Below, piece after piece: positions 47,154-56,044 of a stretch of DNA of 64,000 nt. The stretch's first letter is position 1. Every line of letters starts with the position of its first letter. Origin of the DNA: JACCTU01 sp963848525 (GTDB lineage: Bacteria; Actinomycetota; Thermoleophilia; Gaiellales; Gaiellaceae); contig CAWKDZ010000005.1 in assembly GCA_963848525.1 (NCBI GenBank), forward strand, positions 62,001 through 126,000, in the 5' to 3' direction. Made by a program: the position numbers and the translations under genes. Below the pieces are notes generated by a model, which had not been told where the DNA came from, ran no database searches, and saw nothing but the letters and a program-made list of their open reading frames with translations.

Positions 47154-48239
47154 CTAGCCGGGCTCTCCCGTCTCCAGCCGGCGGATCACGTCGAGCCCGA
47201 ACTCCGCCGCGCGCTTCCCGTCGAGGACGCGGTGGTCGAACGTCACCGACACGTGTCCGATCGGGCGCGCGACGATCTCGCCGTCGCGGACAACGGGCCG
47301 GTCGGCGATGCGGTGGATGCCGAGGATGCCGACCTCTGGGTGGTTGATCAGCGGCGCGACGAAGACGCCCGAGAACTTGCCGGCGCTCGTGACGCTGAAC
47401 GTCGAGCCTCGGAGCTCGCCCGGCTCGAGGGTGCCGGCGCGGGCGCCCTCGGCGAGGCGGCGCACCTCCTCGTCGAGCTCGCCGACCGAACGCTCGTGGC
47501 AGTCGCGGACGACCGGCACGACGAGCCCCTGCTCGGTGTCGATCGCGAGCCCGAGGTCGTAGCGCTCGAGGTAGACGATCTCGTCGCCCTCGAGCCGCGC
47601 GTTCAGCTCGGGGAACTCCTGGAGCGCGGCCGCCGTCGCTTTCAGCACGGTCGGGACCAGCAGGTCGAGCTCGACGTTGCCGAAGTCGCACTCCTCGACC
47701 CACGTGACGGCGGGAATCGCCTGCGCGCGGGTCATGTGCTCGGCGATCACGCGTCGCACCCCGCGCAGCCGCTCGCGCCGCCCCTCCCGGGGGACAGTCC
47801 CGGGACTGTCCCCGCCGCGCGCGGCGGTGCGCACGTCGTCCTCGGTGATCCGACCGCCGTCGCCGCTGGGCCGAACCTGCGCCAGGTCGACGCCGAGCTC
47901 CTGCGCAAGCCGCCGAACGAGCGGTGTCGCGCGAATCTTCTCGCCCGCGGGGGGCGCCTCCGCGCGCGGAGCCGGGGACTGTCCCGGGACTGTCCCCGCG
48001 CCGTCGGCGCCGATCACGACGATGACCGTGCCGACCGGCACCACGTCACCCTCCTGCGCGAGGATCCGCGAGACGACGCCGGCCGCGGGCGAGGGGATCT
48101 CGACGGTCGTCTTGTCGGTCTGGATCTCGACCAGCGGATCGTCCTCGGCGACCTCCTGGCCCTCGGTCACGAGCCAGCGCGCGATCTCGCCCTCGGTCAG
48201 CCCTTCGCCGAGATCGGGGAGCTTGAACTCGTACGCCAC
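47154..48239 (-). CDS. 2-oxoacid dehydrogenase E2 (dihydrolipoamide acyltransferase)
   Basis: A 361-residue E2 with one lipoyl domain (residues 1-75, lysine in EIQTDKTTVEIPSP), a peripheral subunit-binding domain (TPLVRRLAQELGVDL), and the catalytic domain ending VTFDHRVLDGKRAAEF, where His and Asp are the active-site pair. E1 alpha and E1 beta lie upstream, so this is the core of a pyruvate or branched-chain complex; no E3 is present here. The two linkers contain odd near-identical 24-bp inverted elements at 47790-47813 and 47974-47997, translated as DSPGTVP and GTVPGQSP, which lengthen the linkers in frame. Confidence 0.93.
   Translation of the reverse strand: MAYEFKLPDLGEGLTEGEIARWLVTEGQEVAEDDPLVEIQTDKTTVEIPSPAAGVVSRILAQEGDVVPVGTVIVVIGADGAGTVPGQSPAPRAEAPPAGEKIRATPLVRRLAQELGVDLAQVRPSGDGGRITEDDVRTAARGGDSPGTVPREGRRERLRGVRRVIAEHMTRAQAIPAVTWVEECDFGNVELDLLVPTVLKATAAALQEFPELNARLEGDEIVYLERYDLGLAIDTEQGLVVPVVRDCHERSVGELDEEVRRLAEGARAGTLEPGELRGSTFSVTSAGKFSGVFVAPLINHPEVGILGIHRIADRPVVRDGEIVARPIGHVSVTFDHRVLDGKRAAEFGLDVIRRLETGEPG
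47790..47813. repeat. Perfect 24-bp palindrome inside E2 linker
   Basis: GGGGACAGTCCC followed by its exact reverse complement GGGACTGTCCCC. It lies in frame in the linker between the subunit-binding and catalytic domains of E2. A related element lies about 180 bases away. It looks like an inserted palindromic repeat unit rather than ordinary coding sequence. Confidence 0.8.
47974..47997. repeat. Second 24-bp repeat element inside E2 linker
   Basis: GGGGACTGTCCC followed by GGGACTGTCCCC. It differs from the first element by one base in the left half, which makes it two direct copies of GGGACTGTCCC with outer inverted ends. It lies in frame between the lipoyl and subunit-binding domains. Confidence 0.8.
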
Positions 48240-48253
48240 GCCGGACTTCTACC

Positions 48254-48661
48254 TCAGGCCCGGGGAGTCCCGATCCAGGCGTCTCGTGGAGCGAGCAGCA
48301 CGCGCACGCCGCCGCGCCGCCCCTCCTCGACGAACTCCCAGAGCGAGACCGCCTGCCACTCGTCGGCGCGCAGCTCGCGCGCGAGCTCGGCGGGCACGTA
48401 ACCGGCCTGCACGGTGCGCGCCTCGTCCCAGACGCCGATCGCGTTCGGGTCGTGCTCGTTCTCCGGTTCGGCGACGAGCGTGAGCCGCCGCCCCGGTGCG
48501 AAGCCGTCGTCCTGGAGCGAGTCGAGCCGGTAGCTCACACCCGCGACCGCTGTCACGTGAATCCGAGGGTCGCCCTCGCGCACGAGCTCTTCCGTCGCCG
48601 CGTCGCGCAGCCGGTAGCCCGCGCCGGAGCGCTCGAGCCAGAGCCGCACGCGCTCCGTCAC
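48254..48661 (-). CDS. Stand-alone HIRAN-domain protein
   Basis: A 135-residue protein. The HIRAN core is RLTLVAEPENEHDPNAIGVW followed by VQAGYVPAELARELR; this domain binds DNA 3' ends or damaged DNA in HLTF and is found alone or fused to nucleases and helicases in bacteria. The start GTG at 48661 overlaps the GNAT stop (GTGA). It is an odd guest between the E1 and E2 genes of a dehydrogenase complex, so its link to them is unclear. Confidence 0.78.
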   Translation of the reverse strand: MTERVRLWLERSGAGYRLRDAATEELVREGDPRIHVTAVAGVSYRLDSLQDDGFAPGRRLTLVAEPENEHDPNAIGVWDEARTVQAGYVPAELARELRADEWQAVSLWEFVEEGRRGGVRVLLAPRDAWIGTPRA

Positions 48662-49271
48662 AGCGACGCGCTCGCCGACGGACGTCGTACGCCTCGAGAA
48701 TGGCCGACGCGGCAGGCGAGCCCGCGAACCCGTCGCGGAACATCGAGTAGACGACGACGTCGCGCGTCTCGGGGTACGCGAGCCGCCGGCGCAACGTTGC
48801 CTCCTCCGCGTAGCCGAGCTTCCGCGGAACGGCGCGACTCGCCTCGTTGGCCGGATCAGTGCGGATCTCGACGCGGTCGACGCCGCAGAGCTCGAACGCG
48901 ACGCGGGTCAGGGCGGCCGTCGCCTCGGTCGCGAGCCCCTTGCCGACACGCTCGACGTGGATCCAGTAACCGATCTCGAGCGCGTCCTCGCCAATCCGCG
49001 TGTGTAGTCCGGTCCCACCGACGACTGCGGACTCGTCGCGGTCGAAGATGCCGTAGACGAAGTCGTTCCCGAGGTCGAACTGCGCGCGGAAGCGACGGAG
49101 GGTCGCAACTCGCTCCTCGAGCGGCTTCGGTTCCTCCCCCGCCCAGGGCATCCACGGACGCAGGTGGTCGAGGCTCGCCTCGAGCGCCGAGTGGAGCAGC
49201 GGCGCGTCCTCAGGGTTCCAGCACCGGACGACGAGGCGTTCGGTGACGACGCGGTACGGCGGGTCGGTCAG
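48658..49271 (-). CDS. GNAT-family N-acetyltransferase, RimJ/RimL type (frameshift at end)
   Basis: About 204 residues. RimJ/RimL-like marks are ERLVVRCWNPEDAPLLHSAL, EIGYWIHVERVGKGLATEAT (acetyl-CoA site), RVEIRTDPANEASRAVPRKL and RDVVVYSMFRDGF. Near 48680 one C seems to be missing from a CCC run; restoring it ends the gene with PSASASL and a TGA that overlaps the HIRAN start by 4 bases. Its beginning has no standard start: a CTG at 49271 overlaps the E1 beta stop (CTGA). The acceptor is unknown. Confidence 0.75.
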
Positions 49272-50242
49272 AACTCGAGCAGCTTCCGGACCGCCGCCGA
49301 CACGCGCTCGACCGACGGCATGTACGCGTCCTCGATCTGCCAGTAGGGATACGGCACGTCGTAGCCGGTCACGCGCAGCACCGGCCCGCGCAGGTCGAGG
49401 ATCGCCTTCTCGGCGAGGATGGCGGCGAGCTCGGCGGCGTAGCCGACGGTGCGCGGCGCCTCCTGCACGATCACGACGCGCCCGGTCTTGGCGGCGGAGG
49501 CGAGCAGCGCGTCCTCGTCGAGCGGCTTCAGCGTCCGCACGTCGAGCACCTCGCACGAGCATTCGTCCGCGAGCGCGTCGGCGACCTGCTCGCAGAGCGG
49601 AACCATCGAGCCGTACGCGACGAGCGAGACGTCGGTGCCCTCGCGCGCGATCCGTGCCTGGCCCAGCGTCGACCACGTGCTCGCCCTCGGGGACCTCCCC
49701 GCGCAGCGTCCGGTAGTGCAGCTTCGGCTCGAGCACGACGACCGGGTCGTCGCTGCGGATCGCCGCGGCGAGCAGCCCCTTCGCGTCGGCCGGCGTGGAC
49801 GGGATCGCGACCTTCACACCCGGCGTGTGCACGTAGTACGTCTCCGGCGAGTCGTCGTGCAGCTCCGGCGCGCGCACGCCGCCGCCGTACGGCATCCGCA
49901 CCGTCAGGGGGAACGTCATCGCACCGCCCGTCCGCCACCGATAGCGCCCACGTGCGTGATCAGCTGGTCGAGCGCCGGATAGCTGAACGCGTCGTACTGG
50001 AGCTCGCAGACCGGCCGCCAGCCGGCCATGCAGAGGCCGATCGCAGCGCCCATGATCCCCGCCTCCGCGAGGGGCGTGTCGAAGCAGCGGTCTTCGCCGA
50101 AGCGCTCGCGCAACCCCGCCGTCGCGCGGAAGACGCCGCCCGCGCGCCCGACGTCCTCGCCCATCACCATGACATCGTCGTCGCGGCCGAGCTCGACATG
50201 GAAGCAATCGTTGATCGCCTCGACCAGGGTGAGCTCAGCCAC
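49268..50242 (-). CDS. 2-oxoacid dehydrogenase E1 beta subunit (two frameshifts)
   Basis: About 325 residues in three frames. The first reads LTLVEAINDCFHVELGRDDD and GEDVGRAGGVFRATAGL. The second reads PLTVRMPYGGGVRAPELHDD and TYYVHTPGVKVAIPSTPADA. The third reads VLDVRTLKPLDEDALLASAA and GPVLRVTGYDVPYPY. These are the standard transketolase-like pyrimidine and C-terminal domains of E1 beta. Breaks lie near 49947 (one base missing in a CCC) and near 49670. It overlaps E1 alpha by 8 bases. Branched-chain or pyruvate substrate cannot be settled by eye. Confidence 0.88.
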
Positions 50243-51291
50243 GAAGCTCTCGCAGGTCGTGCTCGAACGAGGGCAGCGGATCGACGTGCGCGTGCTCGAA
50301 CAGCAGCGAGGCGTCGCCCGGCGGCTCGGCCTCGGCTTCGGCGATCCCGGTGCGCAGCACGTCGGCGGCTTCCGCGCGCACCTGCTCCGCCTCGGCGTCG
50401 GTCAAGAGCCCGAGGCGCTTGAGGTACCCCTCGTAGCGCCCGACGCACTCGTTCTTCTTCTCCTCCTCGACACGCTCCAGGTCGATGTACGCGCTCGGGT
50501 CGTCCGCAGTCGCGTGCGGCGCCGCGCGGTACGTCACCGCTTCGATCAGCGTCGGCCCGCCGCCGGTCCTGGCGCGCGCGACCGCCTCGCGGGTGGCCTC
50601 GTAGACCGCGAGCACGTCGCCGCCGTCGACCCGGCTGCCGGGGATCCCGTAGCCGACGGCCTTGTCCACGAGCGCCTCGGCGCGCGTCTGCGCCGAGAGC
50701 GGCGTCGAGATCGCCCACTGGTTGTTGTTGCAGAAGAGGACGAGCGGCGACTGCGTGACGGCGGCGAAGTTCGCGCCTTCGTGGAACGAGCCCTCGGACG
50801 TCGCGCCGTCGCCGAAGTAGGCGATCGCGACGGCCGTCTCGCCGCGAAGCTTCTTGCCCCACGCGAGCCCAGCCGCATGCGGCACGTGCGTCGCGATCGG
50901 CACGCAGATCGAGGCGACGTTGTAGTCGGCCGGGTTCCACCACCCGGACGGGATGGCCGCGCCACCACTGGAGGACGACCCGCGCGGGCATCCCGCGCAG
51001 CAGTCCGATTGCCGACTCTCGGTAGCTCGGGAAGACCCAGTCCTCGTCCTCGAGCGCGTAGACCGAGCCCGCCTGCATCGCCTCGTGGTTCCAGAAGATC
51101 GCGTAGGTGCCGATGCGCCCCTGGCGGTGGTACACGACCGAGCGCTCGTCGTAGGTGCGGAGCAGGACGAGCGAGCGGTAGAGCGCGAGCAGATCCTCCT
51201 CCGTCAGCCCTTCGACCTCGCCGTCCGGGATCGCGTCACCGTCGCCGATCACGCGCCGCAGGTCGCGCTCGGCCGGGAGAACCTGCGCCAT
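50235..51291 (-). CDS. 2-oxoacid dehydrogenase E1 alpha subunit (one frameshift)
   Basis: About 351 residues. The thiamine diphosphate motif reads GDGATSEGSFHEGANFAAV followed by NNNQWAIS. The N-terminal half has RTYDERSVVYHRQGRIGTYA and VFPSYRESAIGLLRG. The halves join after removing one base from the CCC/GGG run at about 50950-50952, giving WWRGHPSGWWNPADYN. It decarboxylates the 2-oxoacid and, with E1 beta, loads the acyl group onto E2 lipoate. It is the first gene of this operon. Confidence 0.9.
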
Positions 51292-51388
51292 CGCAGCCGG
51301 AATCTACCGCAGCGCCTGCAGAATCCCGGCGCGGGCGTGATACTCCCGCCTGCCCTCGACCGAGGGCCTAGGCATGGGGGGAGCACAT

Positions 51389-53090
51389 ATGCGCAGGATC
51401 TTCGTCCTGTCGCTCCTGGCGACAGGCGCGTTGATGGTGGCACTGCTCGGGGCCGGCACGTCGCATTCGGCGACCGCCCGAAGCTACGTCGTCGTGTATG
51501 CGGCCGGCGCCGAGCCGGCGACGGCACGCAACGCGAGTCGAAGCCTCGGGCGGCACGATCGTCCGAGGAGAACCTGAAGGTCGGCGTCGTTACTGCAACC
51601 TCGAGGAACCCGGACTTTCTCTCGAACGTCCGCCGGCAGCGCGCGCTGCTGGGCGCGGCGCTCGACCGCCCGGTCGGACACGCGACGGGGACGCCGATCG
51701 GCGCCGACGGCGAGCTCGCCGCGGCCAGGGCGGCGGCACGCGGGACGGCGGCGGAGCCGTCCGTCGGGATCACCTCGCTGACGGCACCGCGGGTGAGCCG
51801 CTCGCCGACAAGCTCTGGGGCATGAAGATGATCCACGCGACCGCCGACGGCTCGCACGCGATCGAGCGTGGCCGCAAGGCGTCCTGGTCGGGATCATCGA
51901 CACCGGGATCGACGCAAGCCATCCGGACATCGCGGCGAACTTCAGCGCAGCGTTGAGCCGCAACTTCACGACGGACATCCCGCTCGTCGACGGTCCGTGC
52001 GGAGACGAGCCGGACGGGTCGTGCAACGACCCGGCGAACGTCGACGAGAACTCGCACGGGACGCACGTCGCCAGCATCGTCGGCTCGCCGATCAACGACC
52101 TCGGCGTCGCGGGGGTCGCTCCGGAGGTCACGCTGGTCAACCTCCGCGCCGGCCAGGACTCCGGCTACTTCTTCCTGCAGCCGTCGGTCGACGCGCTCAC
52201 GTTCGCGGCCGACAACGGCATCGACGTCGTGAACATGAGCTACTTCATCGATCCGTGGCTCTACAACTGCAGGGACAACCCGGCCGACTCGCCGGAGGCG
52301 CAGCTGCAGCAGCGCACGATCATCGAGGCGACCCAGCGTGCGCTCGACTACGCGCACAAGGGCGGCGTCGTGCTGGTCGGTGCGTCGGGCAACGAGCACA
52401 CCGACCTCGGGGCGGAGACGAAGATCGACGAGATCAGTCCGGACTACCCGCCCGGGAGCGAGTACGAGCGGACGGTCGACAACAAGTGCCTCGACCTCCC
52501 GAACGAAGGCAGGCACGTGATGAGCATCAACGCGATCGGGCCGAGCACGCGCAAGGCCGACTACTCGAACTACGGGCTCGAGCAGTCGACCGTCGCGGCG
52601 CCGGGAGGCTTCTTCCGCGACGACCCGCTCTGGAAGGCCTCGGATCCGCCGGCCGTGCGCGAACCTCGCCGGGATCCCGAACCTGATCCTCGCGGCGTAC
52701 CCGGAGTCGGTCGCGCGTGAGTTCGAGGAGATCGAGCCCGACGGCACTCCGAACACGCCGTTCGTGCTGCGCGACTGCAACGGCGCGACCTGCGGGTACT
52801 ACCAGTACCTCCAGGGCACGTCGATGGCGTCACCGCACGCGGTCGGCGTCGTCGCGCTGATCATCGGCAGGCTCGGCGACGGGCCGGGCGGCATCCACCC
52901 GAACTACACGGAGAACGTGCTGGAACAGACCGCCACCGACCACGCCTGCCCGGAGCCGCGGCTGCACAGCTACGCGGACAAGCTGCGGGGGCCGGAGTTC
53001 GACGCGCTCTGCGAAGGGAACGCGAGGAAAAACGGCTTCTACGGACAGGGGATCGTGGACGCGCTCGCCGCGGTCCAGAAGGGGAACTAG
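51389..53090 (+). CDS. Exported subtilisin-like serine protease (S8), multiple frameshifts
   Basis: The frames join into about 565 residues. Signal peptide RRIFVLSLLATGALMVALL from the ATG at 51389, then an inhibitor-I9-like propeptide (YVVVYAAGAEPATARNA). The full catalytic triad is present: Asp in IIDTGIDASHPD, His in NSHGTHVASIVG and Ser in QGTSMASPHAVGV. At least five breaks are needed, near 51540, 51570, 51785, 51870 and 52657. With that density this may be a true decaying gene, though the intact triad and good codon structure in each piece argue for sequence error. A strong hairpin follows the stop. Confidence 0.8.
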
Positions 53091-53099
53091 CCGGAACGC

Positions 53100-53127
53100 C
53101 GTGGGGGGCCGGCAACGGCCCCCCACG
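53100..53127. terminator. 12-bp hairpin between converging genes
   Basis: CGTGGGGGGCCG, loop GCAA, then the exact reverse complement. It lies 9 bases past the subtilase stop and 3 bases from the stop of the converging esterase gene, so it can end both transcripts. Confidence 0.65.
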
Positions 53128-53129
53128 CC

Positions 53130-54131
53130 TCAACCGCTGCAGGTCGGGCAGTCGACGTCGCGGCCTTCGGCGAGGTCGCGCACCCAGTCGCTGAGCAGCG
53201 CGCCCTCGACGCGCAGCGACGTGAACTCGTGCGTCGGCAACGCGCAGTGGTCGGCTCCGCAGGCGAGGTAGGAGCGGTAGTTCGGCAGCTGCTTGAGCCG
53301 AGACTCGACCGCGCGCAGCCTCGAGCCGAAGTCGACCGGGTCCCCACCGACCGCCTGGTAGAAGGCTTCCTGCACGTTGTCGTTCGCGTGGTTGAACCGG
53401 GCGAACGTGACGTCCGGGTACGCCCGCGTCAGCCGCGTCACGAACTGCTCCATCGTCCAGCGCGCGCCGCCGACCTGGAAGAACGACGGGAAGTGCTTGT
53501 TCGTCCCCCACTCCGTCAGCCGGATCGGCCGGTGGAACAGGTACGCGAGCGAGTCCCCGACCTGCGTGACGCGCGCGTCGGGCCAGGCGCGGATCACGTC
53601 CTCGGCGTGCCACGCCGAGCCGACGCTGCCGGCGCTGCAGCCCGTGACGAGGACGGCGTCCGGGTCGAACTCGCCGAAGGCGTGCTCGAGCGCCGCGTGC
53701 GCGTTCTGCCAGCCGCGCTGCTCGACGATGACGGAGCCGTAGTCGACGCGCGCGTCGCCCGTGTGGACGTCGCCGGTGCAGGACGGGATGTAGAGGAACG
53801 ACCAATCCCGGAAGGGGTTCGCCGGGTCGTCGAGCGCGAGCATCCCGCCGTTGTACGCAGGGTCGTCCTCCGCGTCGACGCGGTCGTCGAACCACGTGCT
53901 GCCCTCGACGCAGGTCTGCTCGTTGAAGCACCCGCCACCGCCCTGGAAGAAGACGACGAGCTTCTTCGGATCGCCGCGGCGCAGCCAGTACGCGTACGGA
54001 TCGCCGCGGGCGCAGCGCGTCTCGCCGCCCGGCTCGACCCGCTGCCACGTCCCGAGCGACTCCTGCTCGGGCGGATCGTCGCCGGCGCAGCCGGCCAGCG
54101 CGAGAACGGCCGCGAGGAGAGCGCGCTTCAA
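53130..54131 (-). CDS. Lipoprotein of the pectinacetylesterase/Notum-like family
   Basis: A 333-residue lipoprotein. The start TTG at 54131 overlaps the upstream stop (TTGA) and begins KRALLAAVLALAGC, a signal peptide ending in a lipobox. The esterase marks are KLVVFFQGGGGCFNEQTC, then the nucleophile elbow VTGCSAGSVGSA, and a late His in GADHCALPTHEF. Family members deacylate pectin or remove lipid from proteins; here the substrate is unknown. It is the distal gene of the PadR operon. Confidence 0.83.
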   Translation of the reverse strand: MKRALLAAVLALAGCAGDDPPEQESLGTWQRVEPGGETRCARGDPYAYWLRRGDPKKLVVFFQGGGGCFNEQTCVEGSTWFDDRVDAEDDPAYNGGMLALDDPANPFRDWSFLYIPSCTGDVHTGDARVDYGSVIVEQRGWQNAHAALEHAFGEFDPDAVLVTGCSAGSVGSAWHAEDVIRAWPDARVTQVGDSLAYLFHRPIRLTEWGTNKHFPSFFQVGGARWTMEQFVTRLTRAYPDVTFARFNHANDNVQEAFYQAVGGDPVDFGSRLRAVESRLKQLPNYRSYLACGADHCALPTHEFTSLRVEGALLSDWVRDLAEGRDVDCPTCSG

Positions 54132-56044
54132 CGCAGCGCGGCCGTGAGCACGGGATCGCGTCCCCGCAACCAGTCGGCGCTCGAGAGCTCGACGCGCACG
54201 TGCGGCTCGATCGTCGGGCTCGTGTCGCCGTCCCGACCTCGCTCGATGTACACGGTCGCGACGAGCGCCTCGAGACCCACGTTCGGGAGCACGACCGGTG
54301 CGAAGTCGCCCCACTGGTTCGCGGCCCCGCCCGGCGGCTCGCCGATCAGCCGCGCGCGCGTGAACAGCCGGGCCTCGGCGACGAAGTTGCCCGCTGCGGA
54401 GAACGTCGTCCTGCCCGTCAGCACGACCGGACGCGAACGCCGTACGACCCACTTGTTCCGCAGCAGCTGGAGCAGCGGACCGTACGTCGTGTTGTTGCCG
54501 CCGCCGTTCTGGCGCACGTCGACGATCAGGCGGCGAAAGGCGGGCTTGCGGGACAGTCGGACGATCCGAGACACGAGCGGGCTCGGATCCTGCGTGACGG
54601 TGTACGAGGCGTAGACGTACCTGCCGCGCTGCAGCGTCGTCACGCCCTGAGCGACGTTGCGGTACCGGACCCAGAGCGGCCTCGGGACGCCGGCGGGCGG
54701 CTCGGGCTGCTGCCAGAAGAACGGGAAACGCTGCGCGAACGCGGCGGCCGCGATCGGCTCGAGCTCGACGTCGCGTCTCCCCGCGGCCGTCTCGAACGTG
54801 AACGTCGCCGGGCCGGAACCCGCGATGCCGAGCCCACGCAGCACCTCGGCGCAGACGAGGTAGTAGGGCACGCGCTCGCGCAGGCTCCACTCGTTGTCGC
54901 GCGTGATCAACGGGCGGACTCGCGCGACCAGCTCGTCGATCGGCACACCCTCGATCGCGACGAGCTTCGCGCCGGGCTCGGCCCCACTCACGGCCGCGAG
55001 CCCGTCCGAGAACCAGTAGACGCGCACGGGGTAGAGGTGGAGCGGCTGCGGGTGCGTGTGCAGGGTGTAGAGCCCGGAGTGTCCGTCCCGCTCGCCGAGC
55101 AGCGCCATCGTGCGCATCAGCTCGACGATCAGCTGGTCTCGCTCGAGTGAGGCCGCGCGCGCAGCGAGCTGGTCGAAGTGGCGGCGGAAGTTCTCGCGCG
55201 AGGTCGCGTGGAACGGGTTCGGGTGGATCCGCTCGAGCTCGCGCTCGAGCAGGCGCACGTCGTTCTCGGCTCCGGGGACGGCGGTCGTCGTTCGAAGCGC
55301 CGCCGTACGAGTGTGCCCACGCAGAAACGTCTCGATCGACTCACGAATGCCGGCGCGCTCGGCACCGGTAACGAGCTCGAAGCCGTGGCCGCGGCCCGCG
55401 ACCACGACGAGCTGCTTGTCGGCAGACCCAGTCGCGGCGTGCAGCGTTCGCGCGTCGGTCGCGAACTGGCCGTCTTCCTCCGCGGCGATGTAGAGGACCG
55501 GTGCGCTCAGCCGAGGCGCGGCGCGCAGCGGATCGAGGCCGCGGAACCTCCACGACGCCGCCGAGACGGCGACGACGCCGTCGACTCGCGGTCGGATCGA
55601 CGCGGCGGCGACGAGCGACGACATCGCTCCCATCGAGCCCCCGGCGACGACGACGCGCCGGACGCCGCGGCGCCGCAGCTCACGCACCGCGCCCCCGACA
55701 TCGTGCTCGAAGCGCTCAGCGCGCAGCCGCGGACGCGGCGAGGAGCCGTACCCGCGCGAGTCATAGACGAGGACGCGGTAGCCGAGACGTGCGAGACGCC
55801 GACCGTAGGGAAGCCAGTTGCAGAGGCTGCCCTCGTTCTCGTGCGAGACGACGACGCCGGCGCGCGAGCGAGCGGGGCCGAGCAGGACGCCGACCAGCCG
55901 CGCCCCGTCCATCGCGCGGAACGCGACGGCCGCGCGCCGGTCGGCGGAGGTGGCGCAGAACGCGTTCAGCCGCGGCGGCGCCGCGTCGGCCGCGCCGACT
56001 AAGGCGGCGAGCGCGAGGAAAAGAACGGCCGCCGCGCGCTTCAT
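54128..56044 (-). CDS. Exported fusion: alpha/beta hydrolase plus S41-like protease domain
   Basis: One continuous 638-residue frame. After a signal peptide (RAAAVLFLALAALVGAADA), residues about 35-245 form an alpha/beta hydrolase with nucleophile VVAGGSMGAMSSL, acid candidate in YIAAEEDGQFAT and His in VAGRGHGFEL. Residues about 260-638 resemble the C-terminal processing protease (S41) fold: DGHSGLYTLH, LIVDVRQNGGGNNTTYG and VLTGRTTFSAAGNF, where Ser lies at the usual nucleophile site. The start ATG overlaps the PadR stop (ATGA). Two hydrolase modules on one exported chain, next to a lipoprotein esterase, suggest a dedicated extracellular degradation unit. Confidence 0.82.
   Translation of the reverse strand: MKRAAAVLFLALAALVGAADAAPPRLNAFCATSADRRAAVAFRAMDGARLVGVLLGPARSRAGVVVSHENEGSLCNWLPYGRRLARLGYRVLVYDSRGYGSSPRPRLRAERFEHDVGGAVRELRRRGVRRVVVAGGSMGAMSSLVAAASIRPRVDGVVAVSAASWRFRGLDPLRAAPRLSAPVLYIAAEEDGQFATDARTLHAATGSADKQLVVVAGRGHGFELVTGAERAGIRESIETFLRGHTRTAALRTTTAVPGAENDVRLLERELERIHPNPFHATSRENFRRHFDQLAARAASLERDQLIVELMRTMALLGERDGHSGLYTLHTHPQPLHLYPVRVYWFSDGLAAVSGAEPGAKLVAIEGVPIDELVARVRPLITRDNEWSLRERVPYYLVCAEVLRGLGIAGSGPATFTFETAAGRRDVELEPIAAAAFAQRFPFFWQQPEPPAGVPRPLWVRYRNVAQGVTTLQRGRYVYASYTVTQDPSPLVSRIVRLSRKPAFRRLIVDVRQNGGGNNTTYGPLLQLLRNKWVVRRSRPVVLTGRTTFSAAGNFVAEARLFTRARLIGEPPGGAANQWGDFAPVVLPNVGLEALVATVYIERGRDGDTSPTIEPHVRVELSSADWLRGRDPVLTAALR

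Noticed and set aside
47790..47997. Possible terminators or CRISPR repeats in the E2 gene
   Set aside because: They are inside a continuous coding frame in linkers, only two copies were noticed, and there are no spacers of constant length or cas genes.
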